From Mycobacterium sp. (GTDB taxonomy: Bacteria > Actinomycetota > Actinomycetes > Mycobacteriales > Mycobacteriaceae): a stretch of 64,000 bases of DNA. A program made the translations under genes and the position numbers. The first letter of the stretch is position 1, and every line of letters starts with the position of its first letter. Under the pieces are notes generated by a model. The model was not told the DNA's origin, did no database searches, and saw only the letters and a list, made by a program, of their open reading frames with translations. Location of the stretch: assembly GCF_004298145.1 (NCBI RefSeq), contig NZ_SCRH01000052.1, positions 62,001-126,000 of the forward strand, written 5' to 3'. Below, piece by piece: positions 39,060 to 49,366 of the stretch.

Positions 39060-39889
39060 GCCCACGCCGCCGCCACCCGCCGGAGAATCCCGCCGGGAAC
39101 GTCCACCGTGGTCACCCGGACGACGATCCACCCCAGTTCCATCGTCAGCGCCTCAATACGGGCGATGTCCCTGTTGAACTGCCTCGTATCGCTACGGTGG
39201 TGATCTCCGTCGTACTCGACTGCGACTTTGATGTCTTCCCAACCCATATCGAGTACGGCGACAAGCTCGCCGTACTCGCCGTAGACGGGAATCTGCGTCT
39301 TCGGGCGCGGATAACCGCCGTCAATGAGCAGCAGTCGCAACCACGTCTCGCGTGGTGACTCCGCCCCCGCGTCGACCATTGTCAGCGCGCGCCGCGCCCG
39401 GCGGACATTCCGATGGCCCTTGTAGCGCTGGGTGAGCGACTCGACTTCGGCGACGTCGAGTCTCGTTGCCCGGGCAAGCGCGTCGAGAGCCGCGACCGCC
39501 TTGCCGATGGGGTTGCGGCAAGCGATATCGAAGGCCGTACGAGCCGCGGAGGTCGCGGGTATGTCGCCGATCAACCGGATTTCGTTGTGTGCCAGTGAAT
39601 CCGACCAAGTGTTAATACCGACCGGCGGGCGGCGGTGCTGGTAGACCAATTGCGCCGGCGCCCGGTGGTCGACCCATTTGGCCCCGTGCAGTGCCGAGGC
39701 GGAGCGCCCCGCGACGATGCCCCGTCGTCGCGACCACAGCCACGCGGCGCATGCGCGTGTTGTGGCGGTCAGTTCCGTGCCGGGGTCCACGTAGACGTCG
39801 GGGTGCAGCGACACGAACCGGCTCCGCAGCCGATACCGCGTCAGGGTGCCGGCCGCGAGCGCCTCGCTGCCGATGAAGGGTTCGCGCAC
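39047..39889 (-). CDS. AbiEi-like N-terminal domain plus DUF559/Vsr-like predicted nuclease protein (copy 2; position of Rv3517)
   Basis: MREPFIGSEALAAGTLTRYRLRSRFVSLHPDVYV...DMGWEDIKVAVEYDGDHHRSDTRQFNRDIARIEALTMELGWIVVRV; clear full-length paralog of 19724-20563. Confidence 0.76.
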   Translation of the reverse strand: MREPFIGSEALAAGTLTRYRLRSRFVSLHPDVYVDPGTELTATTRACAAWLWSRRRGIVAGRSASALHGAKWVDHRAPAQLVYQHRRPPVGINTWSDSLAHNEIRLIGDIPATSAARTAFDIACRNPIGKAVAALDALARATRLDVAEVESLTQRYKGHRNVRRARRALTMVDAGAESPRETWLRLLLIDGGYPRPKTQIPVYGEYGELVAVLDMGWEDIKVAVEYDGDHHRSDTRQFNRDIARIEALTMELGWIVVRVTTVDVPGGILRRVAAAWARRT

Positions 39890-39922
39890 GCAAGCAGTGT
39901 GGGGTCAAGCACTGACAGCGAC

Positions 39923-39982
39923 GCCGAGTGTGACGTCAGGGCGAAAAATGAGCCAAAAAGCCGCCGTGACGTCACGCTCGGC
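39923..39982. repeat. Palindromic intergenic element (L5)
   Basis: GCCGAGTGTGACGTCAGGGCG-aaaaatgagccaaaaagc-CGCCGTGACGTCACGCTCGGC; two mismatched arm positions. Confidence 0.87.
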
Positions 39983-39983
39983 G

Positions 39984-40009
39984 CAAAGGGGGCGGCCAAA
40001 GGGGGCGGC
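39984..40009. repeat. 13-bp perfect tandem duplication (CAAAGGGGGCGGC x2)
   Basis: Read directly adjacent to element L5. Confidence 0.85.
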
Positions 40010-40033
40010 CAACGGGCCGGCGAAAGAGACCGT

Positions 40034-40897
40034 CTAGCGGTTTTGGAAGTTGGGCTTGCGCTTCTCGGCGAACGCCCGCGGGCCTTCCTTGGAGTCCTCG
40101 GAGAGGAACACCGGTATCCCGTTGGCGGTATCGGGCTTGAAGGCCTCTTCCTCGTGCATTCCCTCGGTCTCGCGGATCGTCTTGAGAATCGCCTGCACGG
40201 CCAAAGGTCCGTTGTTCTCGATCACTTCCGCGATCTCGAGCGCCTTGGTCAGCGCCTGCCCGTCGGGAACGACGTGGCCGATCAGGCCCATCTCCTTGGC
40301 CTCGGCGGCGGTGATGTGCCGTCCGGTCAGCAGCAGGTCGCACGCCACCGTGTAGGGGATCTGGCGCACCAGCCGCACTGCCGACCCGCCCATCGGGTAC
40401 AGGCTCCACTTGGCCTCGGATATGCCGAATTTGGCGCTCTCACCGGCGACCCGGATGTCGGTGCCCTGCAGGATCTCGGTGCCGCCGGCGATGGCCGGCC
40501 CTTCGACGGCCGCGATGAGCGGCTTGGTCAGCCGCCGGCCCTTCAACAACGCGTCGATTCGCGACGGGTCGTAGCTGCCGTCCTTGAATGAGTCACCCGG
40601 CGGCTTTTGGGTCGCGGCCTTGAGGTCCATGCCCGCGCAGAAGTAGCCACCGGCCCCGGTCAGGATGCAGCAGCGAATATCGGGATCGTTGTCGACGCGA
40701 TCCCAGGCCTGGACCATGATTTCCATCATTTCGGTGCTCAAAGCGTTGCGGCGGTGCGGCCGGTTCATGGTCACGATGAGGGTGTGACCACGCTGTTCCA
40801 CCAGCGCGTCAGGTCCGGTTTCGCCGTTTTCTGTGTTTGCTGGGGCTCCGGCATTCTCCACGGCCACGGCAACCGCCTTTCCCTCGACAGTGGTCAC
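40034..40897 (-). CDS. echA19: Enoyl-CoA hydratase EchA19
   Basis: [47 protein letters not shown]. Start uncertain (GTG 40897 proposed). Confidence 0.85.
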   Translation of the reverse strand: MTTVEGKAVAVAVENAGAPANTENGETGPDALVEQRGHTLIVTMNRPHRRNALSTEMMEIMVQAWDRVDNDPDIRCCILTGAGGYFCAGMDLKAATQKPPGDSFKDGSYDPSRIDALLKGRRLTKPLIAAVEGPAIAGGTEILQGTDIRVAGESAKFGISEAKWSLYPMGGSAVRLVRQIPYTVACDLLLTGRHITAAEAKEMGLIGHVVPDGQALTKALEIAEVIENNGPLAVQAILKTIRETEGMHEEEAFKPDTANGIPVFLSEDSKEGPRAFAEKRKPNFQNR

Positions 40898-40912
40898 GAG
40901 CTTGCCACGAAA

Positions 40913-40926
40913 TGTAACACGTTCTA
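40913..40926. promoter_or_regulatory. KstR-type operator (TGTAACACGTTCTA)
   Basis: Between divergent echA19 and fadD19. Confidence 0.8.
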
Positions 40927-40931
40927 ATTTG

Positions 40932-42596
40932 GTGGCCGTGGCCTTGAATATTGCCGATCTCGCAGAGCACGCCATCGACGCTGTGCCCGACCGTGTCGCC
41001 CTGATCTGCGGCGACGAGAAGTTGACCTACGCCCAGCTGGAGGAGAAGGCCAACCGCCTTGCCCACTACCTGATCGATCAGGGGGTGAAAAAGGACGACA
41101 AGGTCGGCCTCTACTGCCGAAACCGCATCGAGATCGTCATCGCGATGCTCGGCATCGTCAAGGCGGGCGCCATCCTGGTGAACGTCAACTACCGCTACGT
41201 CGAGGGCGAGCTTCGCTACCTGTTCGACAACTCCGACATGGTCGCGCTGGTCCACGAGCGGCAGTACTCCGACCGGGTGGCCAACGTGCTGCCCGAGACC
41301 GCGGGCGTCAAGACGATCCTGGTGGTGGAGGACGGCAGCGACAACGACTACCAGCGTTACGGCGGCGTCGAGTTCTACTCGGCGATCGCGCAGGGTTCGC
41401 CCGAGCGCGACTTCGCCGAGCTGCTGGGCGAGCGCAGCGCCGACGATATTTATATCCTGTACACCGGCGGCACCACCGGCTTCCCGAAGGGCGTGATGTG
41501 GCGCCACGAGGACATCTACCGGGTCCTGTTCGGTGGAACCGACTTCGCCACAGGCGAATTCGTCAAGGACGAGTACGACCTGGCCAAAGCCGCCGCGGCC
41601 AATCCGCCGATGGTCCGCCACCCGATTCCGCCGATGATCCACGGCGCCACCCAGTCGGCCACCTGGATGTCGATCTTCTCGGGCCAAACCACCGTTCTCG
41701 CACCGGAATTCAATGCCGACGAGGTCTGGCGCACCATCCACGACCACAAGGTGAACCTGCTGTTCTTCACCGGCGACGCGATGGCCCGGCCATTGCTGGA
41801 CGCGCTGCTGGCGCAGCAGGACAAGGGGAACGGGTACGACTTGTCGTCGCTGTTCCTGCTGGCCTCCACCGCGGCCCTGTTCTCGCCGAGCCTCAAGGAG
41901 AAGTTCCTCGAGCTGCTGCCCAACCGGGTGATCACCGACTCGATCGGCTCGTCGGAAACCGGGTTCGGTGGCACCAGCATCGTCGCCAAGGACGCACCGC
42001 ACAGTGGCGGCCCACGCGTGACGATCGACCACCGCACCGTCGTCCTCGACGAGGACGGTAACGAGGTCAAGCCCGGCTCCGGGGTGCGCGGCTTCATCGC
42101 GAAGAAGGGCAACATCCCGGTCGGCTACTACAAGGACGAGAAGAAGACCGCCGAGACGTTCAAGACCATCAACGGCGTCCGCTATGCCATCCCCGGCGAC
42201 TTCGCGACGGTCGAGGAGGACGGCACCGTCACGATGCTGGGCCGTGGCTCGGTGTCGATCAACAGCGGCGGCGAGAAGATCTACCCCGAGGAGGTCGAGG
42301 CCGCGCTCAAGGGGCACCCCGACGTCTTCGACGCATTGGTGGTCGGCGTGCCCGATCCGCGTTACGGCCAGCATGTCGCCGCGGTCGTCCAGCCACGGCC
42401 GGGCACCCGCCCCGCGCTGTCGGAGCTGGACAGTTTCGTGCGCTCCGAGATCGCGGGATACAAGGTGCCGCGCAGCCTGTGGCTGGTCGACGAGGTCAAG
42501 CGTTCGCCCGCCGGCAAACCCGACTACCGCTGGGCCAAGGAGCAGACCGAGGCGCGACCGGCCGACGACGTGCATGCCGCTCACGTAACTGCGTGA
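40932..42596 (+). CDS. fadD19: Acyl-CoA synthetase FadD19
   Basis: GTG 40932 ([42 protein letters not shown]); [19 protein letters not shown]. Confidence 0.9.
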   Translation: MAVALNIADLAEHAIDAVPDRVALICGDEKLTYAQLEEKANRLAHYLIDQGVKKDDKVGLYCRNRIEIVIAMLGIVKAGAILVNVNYRYVEGELRYLFDNSDMVALVHERQYSDRVANVLPETAGVKTILVVEDGSDNDYQRYGGVEFYSAIAQGSPERDFAELLGERSADDIYILYTGGTTGFPKGVMWRHEDIYRVLFGGTDFATGEFVKDEYDLAKAAAANPPMVRHPIPPMIHGATQSATWMSIFSGQTTVLAPEFNADEVWRTIHDHKVNLLFFTGDAMARPLLDALLAQQDKGNGYDLSSLFLLASTAALFSPSLKEKFLELLPNRVITDSIGSSETGFGGTSIVAKDAPHSGGPRVTIDHRTVVLDEDGNEVKPGSGVRGFIAKKGNIPVGYYKDEKKTAETFKTINGVRYAIPGDFATVEEDGTVTMLGRGSVSINSGGEKIYPEEVEAALKGHPDVFDALVVGVPDPRYGQHVAAVVQPRPGTRPALSELDSFVRSEIAGYKVPRSLWLVDEVKRSPAGKPDYRWAKEQTEARPADDVHAAHVTA

Positions 42597-42615
42597 CGCG
42601 CTGGGCCCGCGCCGT

Positions 42616-43386
42616 GTGACCGACTTCGTCAAGCACAATCCGGACGCGCCCGCCGGTTTCTTCGCGGCGGAAGCCGCGGGGTTGCAGTGGCTTTCCGGCG
42701 TCGACGGCGGCGTGCCCTGCGCGCAGGTCGTTTCCGTCACCGCGACGAGCCTGACGCTGCGGCGGCTCGATTCGGTGAGCCCGATCCCCGAGGCGGCGCG
42801 CGCGTTCGGCGGCCGGCTCGCCGTCACGCACGACGCCGGCGCTGCGGCCTTCGGCGCGGGCCCCGACGGGTGGGACGGGCCCGGCTTCTTCGGGCCGCTC
42901 TCGCAGCCCCTGCCGATGTCGCTGCGGCCCCACCGACGCTGGGGCGAGTTCTACGCGCAGGAGCGGCTGTCCCCGATGGCCGAACTCGCGGCGGCGCGGC
43001 TCGACGCCGCGACCCGCGAGGCCGTCGACGCCGTCGCGGCGCGCTGCCGGGCGGGCGACTTCGACGACGACGACGACCGGCCGGCCCGGCTGCACGGTGA
43101 TCTGTGGAGCGGCAACGTGATGTGGACGCCCGGCGGGGTGGTGCTGATCGACCCCGCCGCGCACGGCGGTCACCGCGAGACCGACCTGGCGATGCTCGCG
43201 CTGTTCGGCTGCCCGCATTACGACGCCGTCCTCGACGGGTATCAGCGGGTGCAGCCGCTGAAACCCGGCTGGCGCGACCGCATGGGGCTGCACCAGCTCT
43301 TCGGGCTGCTGGCGCACGTCGTGCTGTTCGGCGGCGGGTACACGCGACAGACCGCCGCCGCCGCCCGCGCCGCGCTGGCAGCCTGA
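42616..43386 (+). CDS. Fructosamine kinase / aminoglycoside phosphotransferase-like protein
   Basis: LHGDLWSGNVMWTPGGVVLIDPAAHGGHRETDLAMLALFGCP is diagnostic of the fructosamine kinase family. Confidence 0.82.
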   Translation: MTDFVKHNPDAPAGFFAAEAAGLQWLSGVDGGVPCAQVVSVTATSLTLRRLDSVSPIPEAARAFGGRLAVTHDAGAAAFGAGPDGWDGPGFFGPLSQPLPMSLRPHRRWGEFYAQERLSPMAELAAARLDAATREAVDAVAARCRAGDFDDDDDRPARLHGDLWSGNVMWTPGGVVLIDPAAHGGHRETDLAMLALFGCPHYDAVLDGYQRVQPLKPGWRDRMGLHQLFGLLAHVVLFGGGYTRQTAAAARAALAA

Positions 43387-43466
43387 GCGGCGGCTACGGT
43401 CGGATCGCCCGCCTTGTCTCCCGCCGCTACGCGGCGCGCATCGTCGCCGGGCTACTGTCGATCCCG

Positions 43467-44291
43467 ATGACGATCGACGTCTGGATGCAACACCCGACGC
43501 TGCGGTTCCTGCGCAGCGACATGCTGGCGTCCCTGCGGCGCTGGACGGGCGGGTCGATCCCCGACACCGAAATCCCGATCGAGGCCACGCTGGCGTCGAT
43601 GGACGCCGCCGACGTGCAACTGGGCATACTCAGCGCCTGGCGCGGCCCGAATGGCCAGGACCTCGTCTCCAACGACGAGGTGGCGCAATGGATTGCCGCG
43701 CACCCGAACCGGTTCGCCGGGCTTGCCGCCATCGATCTCGACCGCCCGATGGAGGCGGTCCGCGAGCTGAGACGGCGAGTCGCAGAAGGATTCGTCGGCC
43801 TGCGGGTGGTGCCGTGGTTGTGGAACGCCCCGCCCACCGATCGCCGCTACTATCCGTTGTTTGCCCAGTGCGTGGAGTCCGGGGTGCCGTTCTGCACCCA
43901 GGTCGGTCACACCGGCCCGCTGCGCCCGTCGGAAACCGGCCGGCCGATTCCCTACATCGACGAGGTGGCCCTCGATTTTCCCGAACTGGTGATCGTCTGC
44001 GGCCACGTCGGTTACCCGTGGACGGAAGAAATGGTCGCGGTGGCCCGTAAGCACGAAAACGTCTACATCGACACGTCGGCGTACACGATCAGGCGGTTGC
44101 CGGAAGAACTCATCAGATTCATGAAAACTCGTACCGGGCAACGGAAAGTGTTGTTCGGCACCAATTACCCGATGATCATCCACGAGCACGCGTTGGCGGG
44201 GCTGGACGAACTCGGGCTCTCCGAAGAGGCTCGCCGAGACTTCTTGCGCGGCAATGCCGAACGAGTGTTCCGACTGGAGGCAATCAGGTGA
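43467..44291 (+). CDS. Amidohydrolase family 2 (TIM-barrel) protein
   Basis: From ATG 43467 (MTIDVWMQHPTLRFLRSDML...); VICGHVGYPWTEEMVAVARKHENVYIDTSAY. Confidence 0.82.
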   Translation: MTIDVWMQHPTLRFLRSDMLASLRRWTGGSIPDTEIPIEATLASMDAADVQLGILSAWRGPNGQDLVSNDEVAQWIAAHPNRFAGLAAIDLDRPMEAVRELRRRVAEGFVGLRVVPWLWNAPPTDRRYYPLFAQCVESGVPFCTQVGHTGPLRPSETGRPIPYIDEVALDFPELVIVCGHVGYPWTEEMVAVARKHENVYIDTSAYTIRRLPEELIRFMKTRTGQRKVLFGTNYPMIIHEHALAGLDELGLSEEARRDFLRGNAERVFRLEAIR

Positions 44292-45838
44292 ACGGCGCCC
44301 AGGCCCTGATCAACACCCTGGTCGACGGCGGTGTCGACGTGTGTTTCGCGAACCCGGGCACGTCGGAGATGCACTTCGTCGCGGCACTGGACAGCGTTCC
44401 GCGGATGCGTGGCGTGCTGGCCTTGTTCGAGGGGGTCGCCACCGGGGCGGCCGACGGTTATGCCCGCATCGCCGATCGCCCGGCGGCGGTGCTGCTGCAT
44501 CTGGGCCCCGGATTGGGCAACGGCCTGGCCAATTTGCACAACGCGCGGCGCGCCCGGGTGCCGATGGTGGTGGTCGTCGGTGACCACGCCACATATCACA
44601 AAAAATACGATGCCCCACTGGAATCCGACATCGACGCCCTCGCCGGCACCGTTTCGGGATGGGTGCGCCGAACGGGTGACGCCTCCCACGTTTCGGCCGA
44701 CGCCGTCGAGGGCATCGCGGCGAGCCGATGGAGGTCGGAGATCTCGACGCTGATCCTGCCCGCCGACGTGTCCTGGTCCGACGGCGCCCAGCTGATGTCG
44801 ACGCTGGAGGCGGAGCCGGCGGGTGCCGACCCGCTGCTGGCGCCGGAGGTGGCCGAGGTGCTGGGCTCCGGGGAGCCGACGGTGATCATGGTGGGCGGCG
44901 ACGCCACCCGCCACGCCGGCCTGGCCGCGGCCACCCGGATCGCCGCGGCGACGGGCGCGCGCGTGCTGTGCGAGACCTTTCCCACCCGGCTGGAGCGCGG
45001 CGCCGGTATCCCCGCCGTCGACCGGCTCGCTTATTTCGCCGAGGCCGCCACGGCCCAGCTGGACGGCGCCAAGCATCTGGTGCTGGCCGGCGCCAAGTCG
45101 CCGGTGTCGTTCTTTGCTTACCCGGGCATGCCCAGCGACCTGGTGCCGGCCGGGTGCGAGGTGCACGTGCTGGCCGAACACAGCGGCGCGGCGGATGCGT
45201 TGATCGCCCTGGCGGATCAGGTGGCGCCGGGGACCGTGGCACCGGTGGCGGCCGCGTCGCGTCCGAAGCTGCCGACGGGCGCGCTGACGTCCGCGTCGGC
45301 GGCCGACGTGATCGGGGCGGTGATGCCGGAACGGGCGATCGTGGTCGACGAGTCGAACACGTCGGGACTGCTGCTCGCCCAGGCCACCGCCGGGGCGCCG
45401 GCGCACGACTGGCTGACGCTGACCGGCGGGGCGATCGGCTACGGCATTCCGGCGGCGATCGGTGCCGCGATCGCCGCCCCGGATCGTCCGGTGCTGTGCC
45501 TGGAATCCGACGGCTCGGCCATGTACACCATTTCCGGATTGTGGACCCAGGCGCGGGAGAACCTCAACGTCACCACCGTGCTGTACAACAACAGCGCCTA
45601 CGACATCCTGCGAATCGAGCTGCAACGGGTCGGTGCCGGATCAGCCCCCGGGCCCGAGGCGCTCTCCCTGCTCGATTTATCTGACCCCACAATGGATTTC
45701 GTGAAGCTCAGCGAGGGCATGGGAGTGCCCGCCCGTCGGGTCACCACCACCGGGGAGCTCGCCGATGCGCTGCGCGCCGCGTTCTCGCAACCCGGACCGC
45801 ATCTGATCGACGCCGTCGTGCCGTCAATAACGGGCTAG
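44288..45838 (+). CDS. ilvX: Acetolactate synthase large-subunit-like ThDP enzyme IlvX
   Basis: VCFANPGTSEMHFVAALD..., ESDGSAMYTISGLWTQARENLNVTTVLYNNSAYDIL; 4-nt overlap with amidohydrolase. Confidence 0.85.
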   Translation: MNGAQALINTLVDGGVDVCFANPGTSEMHFVAALDSVPRMRGVLALFEGVATGAADGYARIADRPAAVLLHLGPGLGNGLANLHNARRARVPMVVVVGDHATYHKKYDAPLESDIDALAGTVSGWVRRTGDASHVSADAVEGIAASRWRSEISTLILPADVSWSDGAQLMSTLEAEPAGADPLLAPEVAEVLGSGEPTVIMVGGDATRHAGLAAATRIAAATGARVLCETFPTRLERGAGIPAVDRLAYFAEAATAQLDGAKHLVLAGAKSPVSFFAYPGMPSDLVPAGCEVHVLAEHSGAADALIALADQVAPGTVAPVAAASRPKLPTGALTSASAADVIGAVMPERAIVVDESNTSGLLLAQATAGAPAHDWLTLTGGAIGYGIPAAIGAAIAAPDRPVLCLESDGSAMYTISGLWTQARENLNVTTVLYNNSAYDILRIELQRVGAGSAPGPEALSLLDLSDPTMDFVKLSEGMGVPARRVTTTGELADALRAAFSQPGPHLIDAVVPSITG

Positions 45839-46537
45839 GCTCGGCACCCGGCTCAGCAGCCAGTCGGTCAGCGTATTGACCACGTCGACTCCCGTGTCGA
45901 ACGCGCCGTCGTGCGCGTCCGCCGCCAGCGCCACGCCCCACTGCCCGGATTGGGTTCCGACGATCCCGAATTGCCGGACCAGGTACCCACCGTGCACCCC
46001 TGGCCCCCAACCCCCCTTCGCGGCAATCCCTTTGGCGGCCAACCCCCACTGGTCACCGGTGGTGAGCTGTTGCATCAGGTCGATCACCTCGGCGGCGTCG
46101 GGGATGGTCGGCAGCTCTGCGGCGAATCGCGCCTGGCGCTGCAGATTCCACTGGGTTTGGCCGAAAGCGGTGAAACCACGGCGGAGTCGGCGTGACTCGA
46201 CCACCGTCGCGGTGTCACCGCCTTCGGCCACCACGACCTGAACCTGCCGTGCCGCATCACCCGGCCCGCCCAATTGCGACCACAACTGCTCGGACGCGCG
46301 ATTGTCGGATTCGGTGATGGCCTTCACCGCGAAATCGCGGGCACCCAGCCAGTCGTTGCGCAGCGCCGCTATTGCCAGGGGCACTTTGATCGTCGACCAT
46401 GCCACGCCGGACCACCAGCTCCCCAGCGAAAACGTTCTGTCCGGCCGGGCGATGGCGACGCCGACGCTCGCCGGTAGCGCAGCGGAAAGCTGTTCAAAGC
46501 TCGCCTCGAGCGCGAGCTCGAGAGGGCGTGCAGTCAT
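45824..46537 (-). CDS. Class A beta-lactamase/PBP-like serine hydrolase
   Basis: 237 aa with STIK (SxxK), SDN and AKGG motifs in correct order; overlaps 3' end of ilvX convergently by 15 nt. Confidence 0.7.
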   Translation of the reverse strand: MTARPLELALEASFEQLSAALPASVGVAIARPDRTFSLGSWWSGVAWSTIKVPLAIAALRNDWLGARDFAVKAITESDNRASEQLWSQLGGPGDAARQVQVVVAEGGDTATVVESRRLRRGFTAFGQTQWNLQRQARFAAELPTIPDAAEVIDLMQQLTTGDQWGLAAKGIAAKGGWGPGVHGGYLVRQFGIVGTQSGQWGVALAADAHDGAFDTGVDVVNTLTDWLLSRVPSLARY

Positions 46538-46722
46538 GCGCCGGTTTCGGTATCGGCGTGCGTGACCATGGTGCCGAGGCGGGGATCCGGCGCATCAACC
46601 ATCGCATCTCCTTTTGTTAGCGGCATGTTCATGCAGTGTCGCACAACGCGCGCGGGCCACGATCGATATGCATCGCGACGCCCGCCGGGCAGGTTGTTAA
46701 AACGCGCGTCCGCCTCGGTTCC

Positions 46723-48234
46723 TTAGCGGTGGATCTTCCACACGGGGTCGGCGCAGTCGACACCCTGGGCGGCCAATTGTCGCTTCAGCACTTTGAAGGT
46801 CACCGTCCGCGGGAGCTCGGCGCTGACCCGCACGTACGACGGCCACTGCTTGGGTCCCAAGTCCGGCTGCTCGGCCAGGAAGACACGGAACTTCTCGTCA
46901 TCGAACTCGGTGCCCGGCGCCATCACCACCGCGGCCATGACTTGGTCTCCGACTATCGCGTCGGGCACCGGGTAGACCGCCACCTCGGTGAGGTCGGGGT
47001 GGCGCAGCAACACCCGCTCGATCGGCGCCGCACCGAGGTTTTCACCGTCGACCCGCATCCAATCACCCAGCCGCCCAGCGAAATACGCGTAGCCGGCGTC
47101 ATCGCGGTAGGCGAGATCGCCACTGTGGTACACCCCACCGGCCATCCGCTCGGCCTCGGCCGCCTCGTCGTTGTAGTAACCCTCGAAACGCCCGGACCCG
47201 GCGGTGTTCACCAGCTCGCCGACCACGCCCGACGGGCACGGCACGCCGGTTTCGGGATCGACGATGTCGATTCCCTCCGGAAGGGGGCCCAAGGAACCCG
47301 GCGGTGTGTCGGGCGTGCGTGCGATGGCCACGCCCCCTTCGGTGGAACCGAACCCGTCCTGGACGACGCAGCCGAACCTGCGGCCGAAGAGCTCGATGTC
47401 ACCGGGCACGCCCTCGTTGCCGTACACCGCGCGCAGCGGGTTGTCGGCGTCGTCGGGCCGCTCGGGTGTGGCCAGCACGTACGACAACGGCTTGCCCACG
47501 TAGTTCGCGTACGTGGCGCCGTAACGGCGCACATCGACGATGAAGTTCGACGCGGAAAACTTGCGTCGCAAGACCATTGATCCCTCGCACGCCGCGGCCA
47601 CTGCCCAACCGACCAGGACGGCATTGGAATGGAACAAGGGCATCGACACGTAGCAGACGTCGTCGCGGCCGAGCCCGAAGCGCTGCGACATCGTCACGCC
47701 CGCGATCGCGACCTTGCCGTGGCTGCACTTGACCGCCTTCGGCTCGCCGCTGGTACCCGACGTGAAGATCAACATGAACAGGTCGGCCGGCGAGGCGGAT
47801 TGAAAGGAGATCCGGGCGTCGCGGTGCGCGGCGAGGGTGTCGGCCCACTCGGAGGAGTCGGCGTTCAGGTGCTCGATACCGGCCAGCGTCTCAGACGATT
47901 TCGAGTCGGCGAGCACCAATTGGCAGTCGGCTCGGTCGATGTCGCGCTGCAGTGCCTCGCCGCGGCGCACCGGGTTGAGCCCCACCGGCACGATCCCCGA
48001 CATTCCCGCCGCCACCAGCATCGCCGAGAAGAAGGGCGTGTTCTCCAGCAGCACGCCGACGTGCGGCGGCCGGGTGGGGTCGAGGCGCTCACGCAGCGCC
48101 GCGGCGATCGCGGAACCGTGCCGCAGGTGATCGCGCCAGCTGATGAACGAGTCCTCGAAGTAGATACCCCGGTCGTCGATCTCGGTCAGCGGCGCCAGCA
48201 GCTTGGTGACCGTCAGGTCGTCGGTGAGTTCCAT
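46723..48234 (-). CDS. fadD17: Acyl-CoA synthetase FadD17
   Basis: LFMLIFTSGTSGEPKAVKCSHGKVAIAG; upstream neighbours fadE27/fadE26. Confidence 0.88.
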   Translation of the reverse strand: MELTDDLTVTKLLAPLTEIDDRGIYFEDSFISWRDHLRHGSAIAAALRERLDPTRPPHVGVLLENTPFFSAMLVAAGMSGIVPVGLNPVRRGEALQRDIDRADCQLVLADSKSSETLAGIEHLNADSSEWADTLAAHRDARISFQSASPADLFMLIFTSGTSGEPKAVKCSHGKVAIAGVTMSQRFGLGRDDVCYVSMPLFHSNAVLVGWAVAAACEGSMVLRRKFSASNFIVDVRRYGATYANYVGKPLSYVLATPERPDDADNPLRAVYGNEGVPGDIELFGRRFGCVVQDGFGSTEGGVAIARTPDTPPGSLGPLPEGIDIVDPETGVPCPSGVVGELVNTAGSGRFEGYYNDEAAEAERMAGGVYHSGDLAYRDDAGYAYFAGRLGDWMRVDGENLGAAPIERVLLRHPDLTEVAVYPVPDAIVGDQVMAAVVMAPGTEFDDEKFRVFLAEQPDLGPKQWPSYVRVSAELPRTVTFKVLKRQLAAQGVDCADPVWKIHR

Positions 48235-48239
48235 TTCGC

Positions 48240-49337
48240 CTAAGCGGGCGTCTCCGCCAGCTCACGGCCGATGCGGCGCAGTTGCCCGGTGGCGCCGCCC
48301 AAGGCGAACTCGGTCTCCTTGGCGGCCAGGAAGTAGCGGTGCGCCGGATGGTCGGTGTCGACACCGACGCCGCCGTGCACGTGCACGATGGTGTGCGCCA
48401 CCCGGTGACCGGCGTCGGCGGCCCAGAACGCCGCGCTGGCGACGTCGATCTCGGCCGGGACGTCTTCCGAGACTCGCCAGGCCGCCTGGGTGAGCGTGAG
48501 CCGCAACCCCTTGACGTCGATATAGCCGTCGGCCAGTCGCTGCGACACCGCCTGGAAGCTGCCGATCGGGCGGTCGAACTGCTCACGCTCGCGCGCATAT
48601 TCGGCGGTCATCTGCAGGCCACGCTCGAGCACCCCGAGCTGGAAAGCGCTGCGGCCCAAGGCGCCGAGAGTGCCGAGCCACGTCACGACCTCGGCGCCGC
48701 CGACCCTGCGGCTTTCGTCCACCTCGGTTCCCTCCAGCGCGAGGTGCCCGACGCTGCCCAGGCCGGTGGTTTCCAGCGTGGTCACGGTGACGCCTGGGTC
48801 ACCGGCGGCAACCAGGAAAACCACAGTGCCGGAGTCTGTTTCGGCGGGAACCAGGAAAGCGTCGGCGACCGGGCCGAATCCGACCTGGGTGCGCGTTCCG
48901 GTCAGGCGGTAGCCGGCGCCGGCGCTGACCGCTTGCACCGGGCCCTCGCCCATCTCGCCGTCGAGGGCGACGCTGAGCGTCTTCTCGCCGTTGACCGCCG
49001 GCACGCCCCAGCTTTGTTGCAGCTCTTCGGAGCCGAATCGGGCCAGCGCTCCGGCGCCCAGCACCACCGACTCCAGGTAGGGCACCGCGGCCAGCCGGTG
49101 TCCCAGCGCGACCAGGATCGCGATTTGCTCGAGCGCACCGAAGCCGTCGCCGCCCAGCGACGATGCCGACGCGCTGGACAGGATGCCGGCGTCGATCAGC
49201 TTTTGCCACAGGTCGCGATCGAACCGCTGATCGAGCCCGTCGAGCTCACGTTGGTGTTCGGGTGTGCACACCGAGTCCACGATGGTGTCGACCAGGTTGC
49301 CGAGGTCGTCCGCCGCTTCGGTTGTGGTGAAATCCAT
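48240..49337 (-). CDS. fadE27: Acyl-CoA dehydrogenase FadE27
   Basis: ATG 49337 MDFTTTEAADDLGNLVDTIVDSVCTPEHQ; track ORF is over-extended. Confidence 0.87.
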   Translation of the reverse strand: MDFTTTEAADDLGNLVDTIVDSVCTPEHQRELDGLDQRFDRDLWQKLIDAGILSSASASSLGGDGFGALEQIAILVALGHRLAAVPYLESVVLGAGALARFGSEELQQSWGVPAVNGEKTLSVALDGEMGEGPVQAVSAGAGYRLTGTRTQVGFGPVADAFLVPAETDSGTVVFLVAAGDPGVTVTTLETTGLGSVGHLALEGTEVDESRRVGGAEVVTWLGTLGALGRSAFQLGVLERGLQMTAEYAREREQFDRPIGSFQAVSQRLADGYIDVKGLRLTLTQAAWRVSEDVPAEIDVASAAFWAADAGHRVAHTIVHVHGGVGVDTDHPAHRYFLAAKETEFALGGATGQLRRIGRELAETPA

Positions 49338-49366
49338 GAACGTCCGTCCTTCTGTTAGGTAGCGGC

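Noticed and set aside
40809-42827. 672-aa minus-strand ORF
   Set aside because: Antisense shadow of fadD19/echA19 produced by high GC3; low-complexity R/G/V/D-rich translation with no recognisable domain.
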